Positions 9,480-18,797 of a stretch of DNA of 64,000 nucleotides are shown piece by piece. The position numbers and the translations under genes were made by a program. The stretch spans positions 1 through 64,000 of the forward strand of contig CACXFS010000018.1 in the NCBI GenBank assembly GCA_902766885.1, written 5' to 3'. The DNA comes from an uncultured Ruminococcus sp. GTDB taxonomy: Bacteria > Bacillota > Clostridia > Oscillospirales > Acutalibacteraceae. How positions within the stretch are numbered: position 1 is the first letter of the stretch; each line of letters opens with the position of its first letter. The notes below the pieces were generated by a model. It did no database searches. It had not been told where the DNA came from and saw nothing but the letters and a program-made list of their open reading frames with translations.

Positions 9480-9521
9480 GCACCGCATATTCGTATTGAT
9501 TTCTGAATATGCGGTGCTTTT
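9480..9521. terminator. Terminator between convergent genes
   Basis: GCACCGCATATTC at 9480-9492 pairs perfectly with GAATATGCGGTGC at 9505-9517, followed by TTTT. It ends the plus-strand small membrane gene and can also serve the minus-strand cotH-like gene. Confidence 0.8.
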
Positions 9522-9574
9522 GTTATTGTATTAAGCTAATAATGCTTTTTTATTTTACGGAAATGCTGAGATTA

Positions 9575-12340
9575 TCAATCCAGTCCTGCGCTTATTCTCT
9601 GGATTTTTGTTGCGTCAAGTATTGAAACATAGCCGTCACCGTCAATATCTGCAAGTGCAATTTGCTTGTCGGTCAGAACTACAAGGGATGCAAGATGTTT
9701 CTGGATTTCGGTTGCGTCAGCAACATTCACACTTCCGTCAAGGTTTACGTCACCCAATTTGTTTTCAATCAGCCTCAGAATAAAGCTGCTGCCGTTGAAG
9801 ATGATTGTAACGTCAAGGTCCTCGCTCGGAGTAATCGTTGCGTTATTATGTGCGCTCTCGTAGCTTAAATATTTTGCGGTTGTTTCGTCGCTTAAGTCGG
9901 CAGTAAAGTATTTTGTTCCGTCTTCGTTGAAGATTTTAAACGTGTATTCGGTGTCTTTTAAAAGTGTTACGTAGATTGTGTAGCTGCCGTCGTCGGCTTT
10001 TGTAAGCATATATTTCTTTGCGCCCCAGCCGCCAAAGCCGACGCCTGTGAGGTAGTAGTTATCTTCGGGAACTTCGATTATGTTATTAATCGTACTTGTC
10101 ATCCATTTTTCACGTTTCACAAGCCAGTCGTACATATAGTTTATCTGTCCGTCAAGGTCGCTCGAATAGCTGCCGCCGAGTGATTCGAAGTACGGGAACC
10201 ACTGATATTTCCACATATAGTAGTTAAGATACGATGAATTCGGCGAAATGTTTCGGTATTCTTCAACGCTTTTAAGCCTTGTACCTTTGGCGGAAGACTC
10301 GCCCTTGAGTACTGCAATTGCGGGAATAAAATCATCATTCCAAAGCCTTTTTACAACTTCTTCAAAGGTTTCACCGTTTGCTGTTGTGCCCTCAACGCTG
10401 AATCCCTGACCGAGGATATTTGTCATTTTGGTTTTGTCATACTGCGCTGTTTTGATTGCCCAGCCTTCTGTGTAGGCGGTGTTTGTTGCGTTCTGTCTTG
10501 TGCAGTTAACGTTACCGAGTCCGCTGTCGCAGTCCCAGATCGGGTCAGCAATAAATTTGCCGTCAGCGGCTACATATGTAAAGAAACAGCTTGTCATACC
10601 GCCGTCGCAGTTCTTCGAAAATTCCTGCAACAGATATGCTCTTGCCAGTGAGTCAACGTCGCAGATTGCTTCAAGGTCTGACATATTGCCCGAGTACAGT
10701 GCGTCCTCAAGCTGTTGGTATTTGCTCTTTATGAAGTTATACTGTGCGTTCAGCATTTCGTCAACGCCGTCATAGCCCTCAAGGTCGGGTGATTTGCAGA
10801 CTACATGAATTCCTCTGTCGCTTTCAAAGTAAACGTCGCCTGCGTAGTTCCATATGTCAACTTCTATGAGGAAGTTGAAATTTTCGGTCAGCGTGTCTGA
10901 CTCGTCTTTGAGTGAAACGAGAGAGTTTTTGCCAAGCTCAACCTTCTGCGTAATCTGATATGCGCCCTTGTAAACGCCGTTGATGTACAAATCAACGCTT
11001 TGAGAATCGGGTGAGTAGAGAGAGCCTACCTCGTCGGCAAAATCGTACATAATTCTGTTGCGCAGGAGAGTGCCGTCCTTTGCGTTTGCAAGAAGCGAGA
11101 ATTTCTTGCTTGTAATTCCGCCGATGCTCGTCTTGCTGTCAAAGTTGATGTTGAAAGGCTTTTTGTCGGAATCTCTCCACGTGGAGTTGCCTCTGCCCTT
11201 AATCTTTTTCAGCGTTGTGTCGTTGATTCCGCTGTCGTCGATAATTGTGCATTGAGCACCGTTTACGGCGTTTTCCTTATTGGCAGTAATGAATGAATAG
11301 AAGTCGGTTTCAACCGTATTGCCGTTGCTGTCGGTGTAAACGCCTGTAGTGTCGTTTATATAGAGCGATACCTCGCTGTCGGATTTGTAAAATTCAACGT
11401 ATGCCGAGGTTGAAGAATTTTCAACCAGAGCAGTAGTTCTTTCGCCTATAGTGTAGCTTACGATTGCCGAGGTGTGCGGCTTGATTTCAACTCCGTTGAT
11501 TATTACGCTGTTGTCAAAGGAGTTGTAAAGCTCAACCTCGCTGTCGCTTGCGGTGGGAGGAAGGAAAAAGTAGCGAATTCCGACCGAGGAATTAGGTCCC
11601 CACAAGGATTCCCACTCCTGCCAAGCCTGTGTGCTCTCTGAATTTGACTGAGCGTGTGCGTAAAGACTGTCCGACTCTGCAAAATAGGGAACAGCAGTTG
11701 ATTCAACTGTGTTTGTAGTTGTATTGATTTTTTTATACACAAAGGATTTTTCGGCATTACCGAGAGAATTTTCGGAATAAACCTTGATTGTGTATTCCTT
11801 TGGTGAATCGGTATCGTCACCGAGGGTAAATTCAGCTTTGTCGGTAAAATCAACACGCTCTGAGTCGTTGACTGTGTAGTAAGAGGATTCGCCTGATGGA
11901 GCGGATATAGTGATGTTCAGAGTGTCTTTGAACTCACAGCCGCTCACTATATTACTTGAAATTTTCGGTGTGTTGCTGTAAACCGACCATTCCTTTGCTG
12001 CGCTGTCGTATATGTATCCATCGCCGGGAAGAACTAAATCTTCGGTCTGGTTGCCCTCACCGCTGCCGCCGTTGCCAAAGATGATGTTTGTGGCGTCGGT
12101 TTTTACGGTATATGACCACACATTATCTCCAATCAGCTCCATTTTTTCTCCGGGCCATTTGGCATTAGAACCGGTGTTGTTCCAGATAAAGCAGTAAACC
12201 TCATCCCAGCCCTCATTGTTATTGAAGTAAACGGTTTTGTACTCCTCTGCCGAAACAGAAAGATCTGCAAATGCAAAACAGGATATAACCATCATAACTG
12301 CAAGTACAATGCTGACTGCCGATTTTGCTTTTTTCAACAT
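9575..12340 (-). CDS. Secreted CBM26-CotH-dockerin protein (putative cellulosome/amylosome component)
   Basis: A 921-residue exported protein. The signal peptide ends near residue 32 (VSAEE). About 33-115 resembles the starch-binding module CBM26 (VYFNNNEGWDEVYCFIWNN, AKWPGEKM). About 125-205 looks like a chitobiase-type beta domain, and about 230-310 like a lamin-tail fold. About 370-720 is a CotH domain (KIKGRGNSTW, KKPFNINFD, FLLNxRxxD-like ANAKDGTLLRNRIMYDF, and DPIWDCDSGLG). A beta domain follows at 760-860. A type I dockerin closes the protein at 862-921 with two calcium loops (DVNLDGSVNVADATEIQK; DIDGDGYVSILDATKIQR). CotH proteins are protein kinase-like. In dockerin proteins their role is unsettled. 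Starch attachment to a scaffoldin is an inference from CBM26 plus dockerin. Confidence 0.85.
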   Translation of the reverse strand: MLKKAKSAVSIVLAVMMVISCFAFADLSVSAEEYKTVYFNNNEGWDEVYCFIWNNTGSNAKWPGEKMELIGDNVWSYTVKTDATNIIFGNGGSGEGNQTEDLVLPGDGYIYDSAAKEWSVYSNTPKISSNIVSGCEFKDTLNITISAPSGESSYYTVNDSERVDFTDKAEFTLGDDTDSPKEYTIKVYSENSLGNAEKSFVYKKINTTTNTVESTAVPYFAESDSLYAHAQSNSESTQAWQEWESLWGPNSSVGIRYFFLPPTASDSEVELYNSFDNSVIINGVEIKPHTSAIVSYTIGERTTALVENSSTSAYVEFYKSDSEVSLYINDTTGVYTDSNGNTVETDFYSFITANKENAVNGAQCTIIDDSGINDTTLKKIKGRGNSTWRDSDKKPFNINFDSKTSIGGITSKKFSLLANAKDGTLLRNRIMYDFADEVGSLYSPDSQSVDLYINGVYKGAYQITQKVELGKNSLVSLKDESDTLTENFNFLIEVDIWNYAGDVYFESDRGIHVVCKSPDLEGYDGVDEMLNAQYNFIKSKYQQLEDALYSGNMSDLEAICDVDSLARAYLLQEFSKNCDGGMTSCFFTYVAADGKFIADPIWDCDSGLGNVNCTRQNATNTAYTEGWAIKTAQYDKTKMTNILGQGFSVEGTTANGETFEEVVKRLWNDDFIPAIAVLKGESSAKGTRLKSVEEYRNISPNSSYLNYYMWKYQWFPYFESLGGSYSSDLDGQINYMYDWLVKREKWMTSTINNIIEVPEDNYYLTGVGFGGWGAKKYMLTKADDGSYTIYVTLLKDTEYTFKIFNEDGTKYFTADLSDETTAKYLSYESAHNNATITPSEDLDVTIIFNGSSFILRLIENKLGDVNLDGSVNVADATEIQKHLASLVVLTDKQIALADIDGDGYVSILDATKIQRISAGLD

Positions 12341-12370
12341 TAAATCTCACTCCTAAAATTATTATAATTC

Positions 12371-12420
12371 AGTACGTCTGTACTTAGTTAGATTATATCA
12401 TCATTGTAAATGGTATTCAA
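12371..12420 (-). promoter_or_regulatory. Promoter and inverted repeat upstream of the CotH-dockerin gene
   Basis: On the minus strand, TTGAAT (12415-12420) and TATAAT (12392-12397) are 17 bases apart. Between the predicted start point and the ATG lies the inverted repeat AGTAC-N4-GTACT (12371-12384), a possible operator or leader hairpin. Confidence 0.65.
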
Positions 12421-12520
12421 TAATTATTGTTTAAGGAGAGAAAGTTTAGTAATTTGGTATAATTATGAAAGAACATTTTTGTTGATTATTTTTCGGCGAT
12501 GTGCCGTTGCAGGTAAATCA

Positions 12521-12555
12521 GCTGTAATTCAGCGGAACGGTAAAGACAGTTCCCA
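12521..12555. repeat. Degenerate half of a GTAGGGAACGG-type repeat pair
   Basis: GCTGTAATTCAGCGGAACGG and the following AGACAGTTCCC match the right half of the paired elements at 27877 and 46078, but the terminal CTAC is lost. Confidence 0.6.
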
Positions 12556-12570
12556 ACATTTTTGTTTACT

Positions 12571-12608
12571 AAAAAATCGGGTATAACCGTGAAAGCGGTT
12601 ATACCCGA
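12571..12608 (-). terminator. Rho-independent terminator of pckA
   Basis: TCGGGTATAACCG (12577-12589) pairs perfectly with CGGTTATACCCGA (12596-12608). On the minus strand it is followed by TTTTTT. Confidence 0.9.
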
Positions 12609-12630
12609 CAAAAATTATACTAAACTAAAA

Positions 12631-14328
12631 TCAGTTAAGTTCGTCAACAACCTTCTGGATTGCTTCAAGAGCGTCATCGGGAAGCTTGTCGTAGCCGTCT
12701 TTTTCTGTTGCGAATGCCTTGATTTCGTTTACACGGTCATTCATACGAGCCTTAAGCTGAGCAACGTAATCCGGATCGTTCATATCGGGAACAAAGCCTT
12801 CCCAATCCATAATCTCGATGTCGGAGAACGGTCCCCACTTCTTGAATTCAGCCTTGCCCTCTACGATAGCCTCGAGGATACCGAGTGTGTCCTTAGGCTG
12901 AACCTTCTTGCCCATAAAGTCGCCTGTGTTAACAATGTAGCAGTCAACGTTCTTTTCCTCAACGAGCTTCTTGAATTTTGAGTAGTCGTTAGCAAGAGGA
13001 TAAGTTCTGAACGGGTTAGCGTAGGGAACAACAACGAGCTTATTGGGGTCAACGCCGGGAGCAAGTCTTTCAGCAGAAGATCTCTTTGTTGCAAGTGTAG
13101 CGCCCATTACGGAAGCAAGAGATGCACCCTTAAGCTTTACAACGGGAGGAATTGTGGGATCCTTCATAATCCAGAAGATAGCGTTAACGGGTTCTTCAAT
13201 CTTGTCAACACGGTTGGGTGACCAGAGCTTTGACTTGATAGCTCTGCCGTTGCCGTTTCTGATGTCCTCTGTTACGAGCTGAACCTTGCCGTCCTCGTCA
13301 AGAGTAGCAGAACAGTTCTGAGCTGTAAGGAGGTACTTGTTGTCGGGGCAGCCTGTAGGATAGTCGGCTGTCTTGTCGAAGTATGTCGGCTCGATTGCGA
13401 TTGATGCGCAGGTATCTGTGTTGATGATAAATGCGTCGTCGTGGAGAACCTTGATTTCGTATTTGCCGCCGTGCTTAGCGTGAGTAAGAGTTGACTTACC
13501 TGAGCCTGAAAGGCCATATACGGAAGCAACATATCTTCTGCCGTCGGGAAGGAGATATTCTTTCTGACCGCCGTGGCATGAAGCGTAGCCGTTACGGTTA
13601 GCGATAGCCCATACCATAGTAAGTGTGCCCTTCTTGTGCTCGCCGAAGTATCTCATACCGAGGATACAAGCGCAGTTTGTTTCTGTGTTGAAGTAGCAGA
13701 GAGTTTTCTTTGCGGGGTCGCTGAGGCAGTCATAGCTTACGCCTGCGTGCTCAACGGGAGTCCACTGGGGATCTGAGAAGATGTAGATGTCGGGCTCTTT
13801 GCCGTCGCCTACGGGCTTTGATTCCTTATACATCTTAACGTACTCGTCTGACATATACTGGAAGTTAAGCATCCATGAGTACATAATGTTTTCTTCACCC
13901 TCGGGAATGAGAAGGTGAACCTTAACCATAAATTCAGGGTCAAGACCTGCGTAGCAGGTTGCATGATACATTTTCTTGTAACGAGCGCTGTAGATAGCGT
14001 CCATAGCTACCTTGTCAAGAGCTTCACAGTCAACGCCGGGCTCGCCTGCAATGCGGCGTGCAGCAGCGTATCTGCCTGTGATAGCGCCGTCGTTGAAAAG
14101 AAGAACCTTTGCGTCCTTGTCAAGACCGAATTCTTCGCCTCTGTAAACGGGCATATCGGTAACGATTGTACCGGGTGAATTCTTAGCAAGGTTGTATGCT
14201 TCTTTAAGTGTGTTTACGGGTACAACATTGTTGCCATAGAATGCAGCTTCAATGATTGACCTTGTTTTTGAGAAACCGGGCTTGCCTTTGCCGATTTCGT
14301 TCAAAGGATAATAAGCTTTTGTTGACAT
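12631..14328 (-). CDS. pckA: Phosphoenolpyruvate carboxykinase (ATP)
   Basis: A 565-residue cytoplasmic enzyme that interconverts oxaloacetate plus ATP with PEP, CO2 and ADP. The P-loop GLSGSGKST is followed by the KVLHDDAF metal-binding strand, and the substrate region FGEHKKGTLTMVWAIANR is present. In rumen and gut anaerobes this enzyme often works in the PEP-carboxylating direction. That direction cannot be read from the sequence. The protein is somewhat longer than the E. coli enzyme (540). AAGGAG precedes the ATG. The gene is monocistronic, with its own promoter and terminator. Confidence 0.95.
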   Translation of the reverse strand: MSTKAYYPLNEIGKGKPGFSKTRSIIEAAFYGNNVVPVNTLKEAYNLAKNSPGTIVTDMPVYRGEEFGLDKDAKVLLFNDGAITGRYAAARRIAGEPGVDCEALDKVAMDAIYSARYKKMYHATCYAGLDPEFMVKVHLLIPEGEENIMYSWMLNFQYMSDEYVKMYKESKPVGDGKEPDIYIFSDPQWTPVEHAGVSYDCLSDPAKKTLCYFNTETNCACILGMRYFGEHKKGTLTMVWAIANRNGYASCHGGQKEYLLPDGRRYVASVYGLSGSGKSTLTHAKHGGKYEIKVLHDDAFIINTDTCASIAIEPTYFDKTADYPTGCPDNKYLLTAQNCSATLDEDGKVQLVTEDIRNGNGRAIKSKLWSPNRVDKIEEPVNAIFWIMKDPTIPPVVKLKGASLASVMGATLATKRSSAERLAPGVDPNKLVVVPYANPFRTYPLANDYSKFKKLVEEKNVDCYIVNTGDFMGKKVQPKDTLGILEAIVEGKAEFKKWGPFSDIEIMDWEGFVPDMNDPDYVAQLKARMNDRVNEIKAFATEKDGYDKLPDDALEAIQKVVDELN

Positions 14329-14382
14329 AAAATCTACTCCTTATCTAATCTTTTATAATGTATAGTATCACATTTTCAAGAT

Positions 14383-14419
14383 ACAAGTGCATTATAACAC
14401 TTGTAGTTTATTTTTTCAA
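14383..14419 (-). promoter_or_regulatory. pckA promoter with an operator-like inverted repeat over the -10
   Basis: On the minus strand, TTGAAA (14414-14419) and TATAAT (14391-14396) are 17 bases apart. The inverted repeat ACAAGTG-N8-CACTTGT (14383-14389 and 14398-14404) encloses the -10 box, as expected for a repressor site. Confidence 0.7.
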
Positions 14420-14649
14420 GCTAAAATGCAATTATTCTTTTTAAATATTGCAAAAATTAATTCCGTAAATTTCTATATGATAAACTTCAATATTATTTTG
14501 AATTTTTTTGACCTTTTTTCTTGCATTTTGCAAATGGATTTTACTTTTATTAGTGATATAATAAAAAGTACGTCTTAAATTTGCGCAAAAAATAGACATT
14601 ACTTGATTTTTGTGTATTTATTCTTCATATATTTGCCTGATTATACGAT
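14420..14649. other. AT-rich gap between divergent genes
   Basis: I see nothing beyond AT-rich sequence here. It lies between the pckA promoter and the promoter of the lipoprotein gene. Confidence 0.6.
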
Positions 14650-14678
14650 TTGACTAAGTTGCTTTAAAGTGATAAAAT
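14650..14678 (+). promoter_or_regulatory. Promoter of the small lipoprotein gene
   Basis: TTGACT, 17 bases, TAAAAT at 14673-14678, 31 bases before the chosen ATG. Confidence 0.7.
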
Positions 14679-14709
14679 ATGGTTAAGTAAATATGTGAGG
14701 TACAACGTT

Positions 14710-15087
14710 ATGGGTAAAAAAGCGGTTTCCTTATTAATGTGCGTTTTTTGTGCGGTATTTATGCTTTGCGGTTGCGGTGAGAATAAAAATTCAGAGATTG
14801 TCGGCGAGTGGGTTCCCACAACGGCAACACTTAACGGCTCAACGATTAAGTATGACGAGCTTGGAATTGAAAAGGAAAAGTTTGGATTTGTCTTTGCCGA
14901 CGACGGAAAGTGTACGGCTACGCTTGCAGGAATAAGCGACGAAAGCACGTACACATTTAACGGAACTTCGGTTGACATTCAGATAAACGGAGAGGAATAC
15001 AAGCTTGACTACGAAAAAGGAAACCTGACTTTGTCGCTGAATTACGGCGGAAATTACACATCGTTTACATTTACAAAGGTAAGATAA
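14710..15087 (+). CDS. Small lipoprotein with a lipocalin-like beta domain
   Basis: A 125-residue protein. The signal peptide ends in MLCGC, giving a lipidated cysteine at about residue 22. The mature part is one beta-rich domain (IVGEWVPTTATLNG ... GFVFADDGKCTATL ... YTSFTFTKVR) that resembles the lipocalin-like folds common in Clostridia. GTGAGG lies 9 bases before ATG 14710. The GTG inside it at 14695 is the only earlier in-frame start. It is probably anchored to the outer face of the membrane. No partner gene is adjacent. Confidence 0.7.
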   Translation: MGKKAVSLLMCVFCAVFMLCGCGENKNSEIVGEWVPTTATLNGSTIKYDELGIEKEKFGFVFADDGKCTATLAGISDESTYTFNGTSVDIQINGEEYKLDYEKGNLTLSLNYGGNYTSFTFTKVR

Positions 15088-15160
15088 TTCAATTCGGAAT
15101 TCGGAATGCGTAACTCGGAATTTCGGGTTGCAGGAAAATATGTAAATATTTTACTTTTAC

Positions 15161-15187
15161 AACGGAGTCATTAAAGGCTCCGTTTTT
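15161..15187 (+). terminator. Terminator after the small lipoprotein gene
   Basis: AACGGAG pairs with CTCCGTT (15178-15184), followed by TTTTT. An AATTCGGAATGCG-like repeat, also present near 36300, lies at 15092-15118. Confidence 0.75.
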
Positions 15188-15214
15188 GTTTGCTGTCATT
15201 TATGCGGAAAATAA

Positions 15215-15243
15215 TTGAAAAACCACGCATTGTGTGGTATACT
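15215..15243 (+). promoter_or_regulatory. gltX promoter
   Basis: TTGAAA, 17 bases, TATACT at 15238-15243, 37 bases upstream of the gltX ATG. Confidence 0.8.
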
Positions 15244-15280
15244 AAAAAAGTATAATTATTTATTTTGGAGAGTGAACGCA

Positions 15281-16738
15281 ATGTCAGACAAAACTGTCCG
15301 CACAAGATATGCTCCCAGTCCTACGGGATTTATGCACGTGGGCAACCTGAGAACGGCTCTTTATGAGTATCTTGTCGCAAAATCGCAGAACGGAAAATTT
15401 GTTTTGAGAATTGAGGACACCGACCGTGAACGCCTTGTTGAGGGTGCGGTTGACGTCATTTACAATACACTTAAGCTTGCTGGACTTAAGCACGATGAGG
15501 GCCCCGACGTCGGCGGTGATTTCGGACCTTATGTTCAGTCCGAGAGAAAGGGAATGTATCTGCCGTACGCAGAACAGCTTATCAAAGAGGGCAAGGCTTA
15601 CCGCTGTTTCTGCTCAAAGGAGCGTCTTGAAAAGTTGCAGAACGACAATATCGGCGGAGGTTATGACCGCCACTGCCGTGACTTGCCGCAAGAGGAAATT
15701 GACAGACTGCTTGCCGAGGGTGTGCCGTATGTTATCCGTCAGAAAATGCCGATTGAGGGCAGTACAACATTTGTTGACGCGGTTTTCGGCGAGATTACCG
15801 TTGACAATTCCGAGCTGCAGGACCAGATTCTGATAAAAACCGACGGCTACCCGACCTACAATTTTGCAAACGTAATTGACGACCACACAATGGGAATTAC
15901 TCACGTTGTACGTGGCTGCGAGTATTTAAGCTCCACCCCGAAATACAACCTTCTTTATGAGGCTTTCGGCTGGGATATCCCGACATATATTCATCTTCCG
16001 CTCATTATGGGCAAGGACGAGGACGGCAACGTTTCAAAGCTGTCAAAGCGTCACGGTGCAACAGGCTTTTACGATTTGATTGACGAGGGTTATCTGCCCG
16101 AGGCTATCATCAACTATATTGCACTTTTAGGCTGGTGTCCTAAGGATAATCAGGAAATTTTCACGCTTGCAGAGCTTGAAAAGGAATTTGACATCAGCGG
16201 AATCAGCAAGTCACCGTCCGTATTTGACTATGACAAGCTGTCGTGGTTCAACGGCGAGTACATCAAGGCTATGACTCCCGAACAGTTTACAGAGGCTGCG
16301 ATGCCGTACTACAAAAAGGTATTCGGCGACAGGAAAATGCCGTATATAAAATTTGCCGAGATTTTGCAGAAACGCACTACTCAGCTTACGCAGATTCCCG
16401 AAATGCTTAACTTTTTTGCTGAGCTTCCCGAATACGGAAAGGAGCTTTTCGTAAACAAAAAGAGCAAAACAAACCTTGAAAATGCTCCCGTTGTGCTTAA
16501 AGAGGCTTATGAAAGACTGAAGGCTCTGCCCGATTGGACGGCTGACGCTATTCACGACTGCCTTATCAATATGGCTGTTGAAAAGGAACTCAAAAACGGC
16601 ACCGTAATGTGGCCTGTACGAATTGCGGCGGCAGGCAAGACGGTTACTCCCGGCGGTGCAATTGAGATTTTAGATATTCTTGGCAGAGATGAGTCGCTCA
16701 GAAGGCTTGAAAAGGGACTTGAAATTTTAGCTAAATAA
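15281..16738 (+). CDS. gltX: Glutamyl-tRNA synthetase
   Basis: A 485-residue class I synthetase with PSPTGFMHVGNLRTALY (HIGH-type motif) and KLSKRHG (KMSKS-type motif). It has the bacterial anticodon-binding C-terminal half with the GltX feature ILQKRTTQLTQIPEM. The frame is open to 15215. ATG at 15281, after TTGGAGAGTG, is the natural start and gives MSDKTVRTRYAPSPTG. It charges tRNA(Glu). Whether it also mischarges tRNA(Gln) is uncertain because glnS is encoded 0.4 kb downstream. Confidence 0.95.
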   Translation: MSDKTVRTRYAPSPTGFMHVGNLRTALYEYLVAKSQNGKFVLRIEDTDRERLVEGAVDVIYNTLKLAGLKHDEGPDVGGDFGPYVQSERKGMYLPYAEQLIKEGKAYRCFCSKERLEKLQNDNIGGGYDRHCRDLPQEEIDRLLAEGVPYVIRQKMPIEGSTTFVDAVFGEITVDNSELQDQILIKTDGYPTYNFANVIDDHTMGITHVVRGCEYLSSTPKYNLLYEAFGWDIPTYIHLPLIMGKDEDGNVSKLSKRHGATGFYDLIDEGYLPEAIINYIALLGWCPKDNQEIFTLAELEKEFDISGISKSPSVFDYDKLSWFNGEYIKAMTPEQFTEAAMPYYKKVFGDRKMPYIKFAEILQKRTTQLTQIPEMLNFFAELPEYGKELFVNKKSKTNLENAPVVLKEAYERLKALPDWTADAIHDCLINMAVEKELKNGTVMWPVRIAAAGKTVTPGGAIEILDILGRDESLRRLEKGLEILAK

Positions 16739-16769
16739 TATTATAGTTTGGAGTTAATGGTCGCTACGC

Positions 16770-17058
16770 TCCGAATTTGTAATAGTGCGTGTTGTGTGGA
16801 AATGTTTGCTTTTTATGGATGAGTTTATATAACGGCAACGTTTCGGGACGTCAAGGATGCCGTCCCCTACGAATTCAAATTCAAACATTTCCTCTATTAC
16901 CGTAGGGGACGGCTTCCCAGACGTCCCGTTTCACAAATTGCAATGCAATTTGTGAAATATTGCGAACAAAGTTCACCGCTGCAATTAATAAATAATTTCT
17001 GCGGCAACGTCGCAATATAAATAAACATTTATTATTGCAAACTAACCACTCGACTGAA
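16770..17058. repeat. REP-type repeat cluster B
   Basis: This occupies the 364-base gap between gltX and glnS. Parts in order: a roughly 40-base segment also found inverted at 28082-28119; an inverted GGGACG..CGTCCCCTAC hairpin (16845-16870); and GTAGGGGACGGC..GACGTCCC (16902-16927). Next come an A/T-rich perfect palindrome with a 14-base stem (16929-16957), a degenerate GGCGAAC..GTTC hairpin (16960-16984), and a roughly 55-base segment ending in CCACTCGAC (17001-17055). The order matches clusters D and E. Confidence 0.85.
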
Positions 17059-17102
17059 ACTCCACACTTAACACTTATTTTTTGGCAGGAAGGACAGTTT
17101 TT

Positions 17103-18797
17103 ATGGCTGAAGAAATTAAAAATATTGAAAATGAAGAGGTTATGCAGAACAACTTCATTCACGATTTTATAAATGAGGATATTGCCGAGAACGGCAGATT
17201 TGAGGGCAAAAAGGTTCATACTCGCTTTCCTCCCGAGCCTAACGGCTATCTGCATATCGGTCACGCAAAGGCTATCTGCATTGACTTTGGTACGGCTGAA
17301 AAGTTCGGCGGAATCTGCAACCTCCGTATGGACGACACCAACCCCACCAAAGAGGACGTTGAGTATGTTGACGCTATCAAGGAGGACATAAAGTGGCTCG
17401 GCTTTGACTGGGACGACAGATTTTACTATGCGTCAGAGTATTTTGAGCAGATGTACGAGTATGCAGTTGAGCTGATTAAAAAGGGACTTGCCTATGTCTG
17501 CGAGCTTACTCCCGAACAGGTCAGAGAGTACAGGGGCGATACGCAGACTCCCGCAAAAAGTCCGTACCGTGACCGCCCGATTGAGGAAAGTCTTGATTTG
17601 TTTGAGCGTATGAAAAACGGTGAATTTGAGGACGGCAAGATGACACTTCGTGCGAAGATTGACCTTGCATCGGGCAACTTCAATATGCGTGACCCCGTTA
17701 TCTACAGAATTAACCGCCTGCACCACCACAGAACGGGCGACAAGTGGTGCATTTACCCGATGTACGATTTTGCGCACCCGATTGAGGACGCAATCGAGGG
17801 CATTACTCACAGCCTTTGCTCGCTTGAGTTTGAGGCTCACCGTCCGCTTTATGACTGGGTAATCAACAATATTTCCGCACCTTGCAAGCCCCGTCAGATT
17901 GAGTTTGCAAGACTCGGAATCAACAACACGGTTATGTCAAAGCGCAAACTGCGTGAGCTTGTTGAAAAGGAATATGTTGACGGTTGGGACGACCCGAGAA
18001 TGCCTACGCTCTGCGGACTTCGCAGACGTGGATATACACCGAAGGCAATCCGCTCATTCATCGACCAGATTGGCGTTTCAAAGGTAAATTCAATTGTTGA
18101 GTACAGCTTTTTAGAGCACTGCCTGCGTGACGATTTGAATGAAACGGCACAGCGTGTTATGTGCGTAATTCACCCGATTAAGCTTGTGCTTACAAACTAT
18201 CCCGAGGGCAAAACCGAGGAGTTTGAGGTTGAGAACAACCCCAACCGCCCCGAGGACGGCACACGTACAGTGACGTTTTCAAAAGAAAGCTACATTGAAG
18301 CCGAGGACTTTATGGAGGAGCCGATTAAGAAGTATCAGCGCCTTTATCCCGGTAACGAGGTGCGCTTGAAGGGAACGTACATTGTAAAGTGCACAGGCTG
18401 TAAAAAGGACGAAAACGGCAATATCGTTGAGGTTTACGCAGAGTACGACCCCGAAACAAGGGGAGGAAACACTCCCGACGGCAGAAAGGTAAGAGGTACA
18501 ATCCACTGGGTTGACGCAAACAACTGCGCCGACGCTGAGGTAAGGCTCTATGATAACCTCTTTACAGTACCCGACCCCGACGTCGGCGACAGGAATTTCC
18601 TCGATTACCTCAACCCTAATTCGCTTGAAGTCCTTAAAAACTGCAAGGCTGAAAAGAGCCTTGAAAAATCCGAAGCACCTCAGAGCTTCCAGTTTATGCG
18701 ACTCGGCTACTTCTGCGTTGACAACAAGGACAGCTCAAAGGAACACCTTGTGTTCAACAGAAGCGTAAGTCTTAAAGACGGTTTCAGGAAGAAATAA
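17103..18797 (+). CDS. glnS: Glutaminyl-tRNA synthetase
   Basis: A 564-residue class I GlnRS with [19 protein letters not shown] (HIGH motif) and [13 protein letters not shown] (KMSKS-type). The GlnRS acceptor-stem region has [18 protein letters not shown]. The two-barrel C-terminal anticodon domain (about 340-560) carries [14 protein letters not shown] and [19 protein letters not shown] at 17103 lies 8 bases after AGGAAGGA. The frame extends to 17082, inside the ribosome binding site region. GlnRS is patchy in Clostridia and coexists here with gatCAB. Its TAA overlaps the ATG of the downstream RAYT gene. Confidence 0.95.
   Translation: MAEEIKNIENEEVMQNNFIHDFINEDIAENGRFEGKKVHTRFPPEPNGYLHIGHAKAICIDFGTAEKFGGICNLRMDDTNPTKEDVEYVDAIKEDIKWLGFDWDDRFYYASEYFEQMYEYAVELIKKGLAYVCELTPEQVREYRGDTQTPAKSPYRDRPIEESLDLFERMKNGEFEDGKMTLRAKIDLASGNFNMRDPVIYRINRLHHHRTGDKWCIYPMYDFAHPIEDAIEGITHSLCSLEFEAHRPLYDWVINNISAPCKPRQIEFARLGINNTVMSKRKLRELVEKEYVDGWDDPRMPTLCGLRRRGYTPKAIRSFIDQIGVSKVNSIVEYSFLEHCLRDDLNETAQRVMCVIHPIKLVLTNYPEGKTEEFEVENNPNRPEDGTRTVTFSKESYIEAEDFMEEPIKKYQRLYPGNEVRLKGTYIVKCTGCKKDENGNIVEVYAEYDPETRGGNTPDGRKVRGTIHWVDANNCADAEVRLYDNLFTVPDPDVGDRNFLDYLNPNSLEVLKNCKAEKSLEKSEAPQSFQFMRLGYFCVDNKDSSKEHLVFNRSVSLKDGFRKK

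Noticed and set aside
12562..12981. 139-codon plus-strand frame over the end of pckA
   Set aside because: Opposite a complete pckA. It has no ribosome binding site, and its start lies in the pckA terminator.
15092..15118. AATTCGGAATGCG-type short repeat as a gene or regulator site
   Set aside because: It resembles small direct repeats also near 36300-36335. It is too short to call as an element by itself.
16770..17058. CRISPR array from repeated palindromes
   Set aside because: Repeat spacing is irregular, orientation alternates, and the spacers themselves are repeated at other loci. No cas genes are present.
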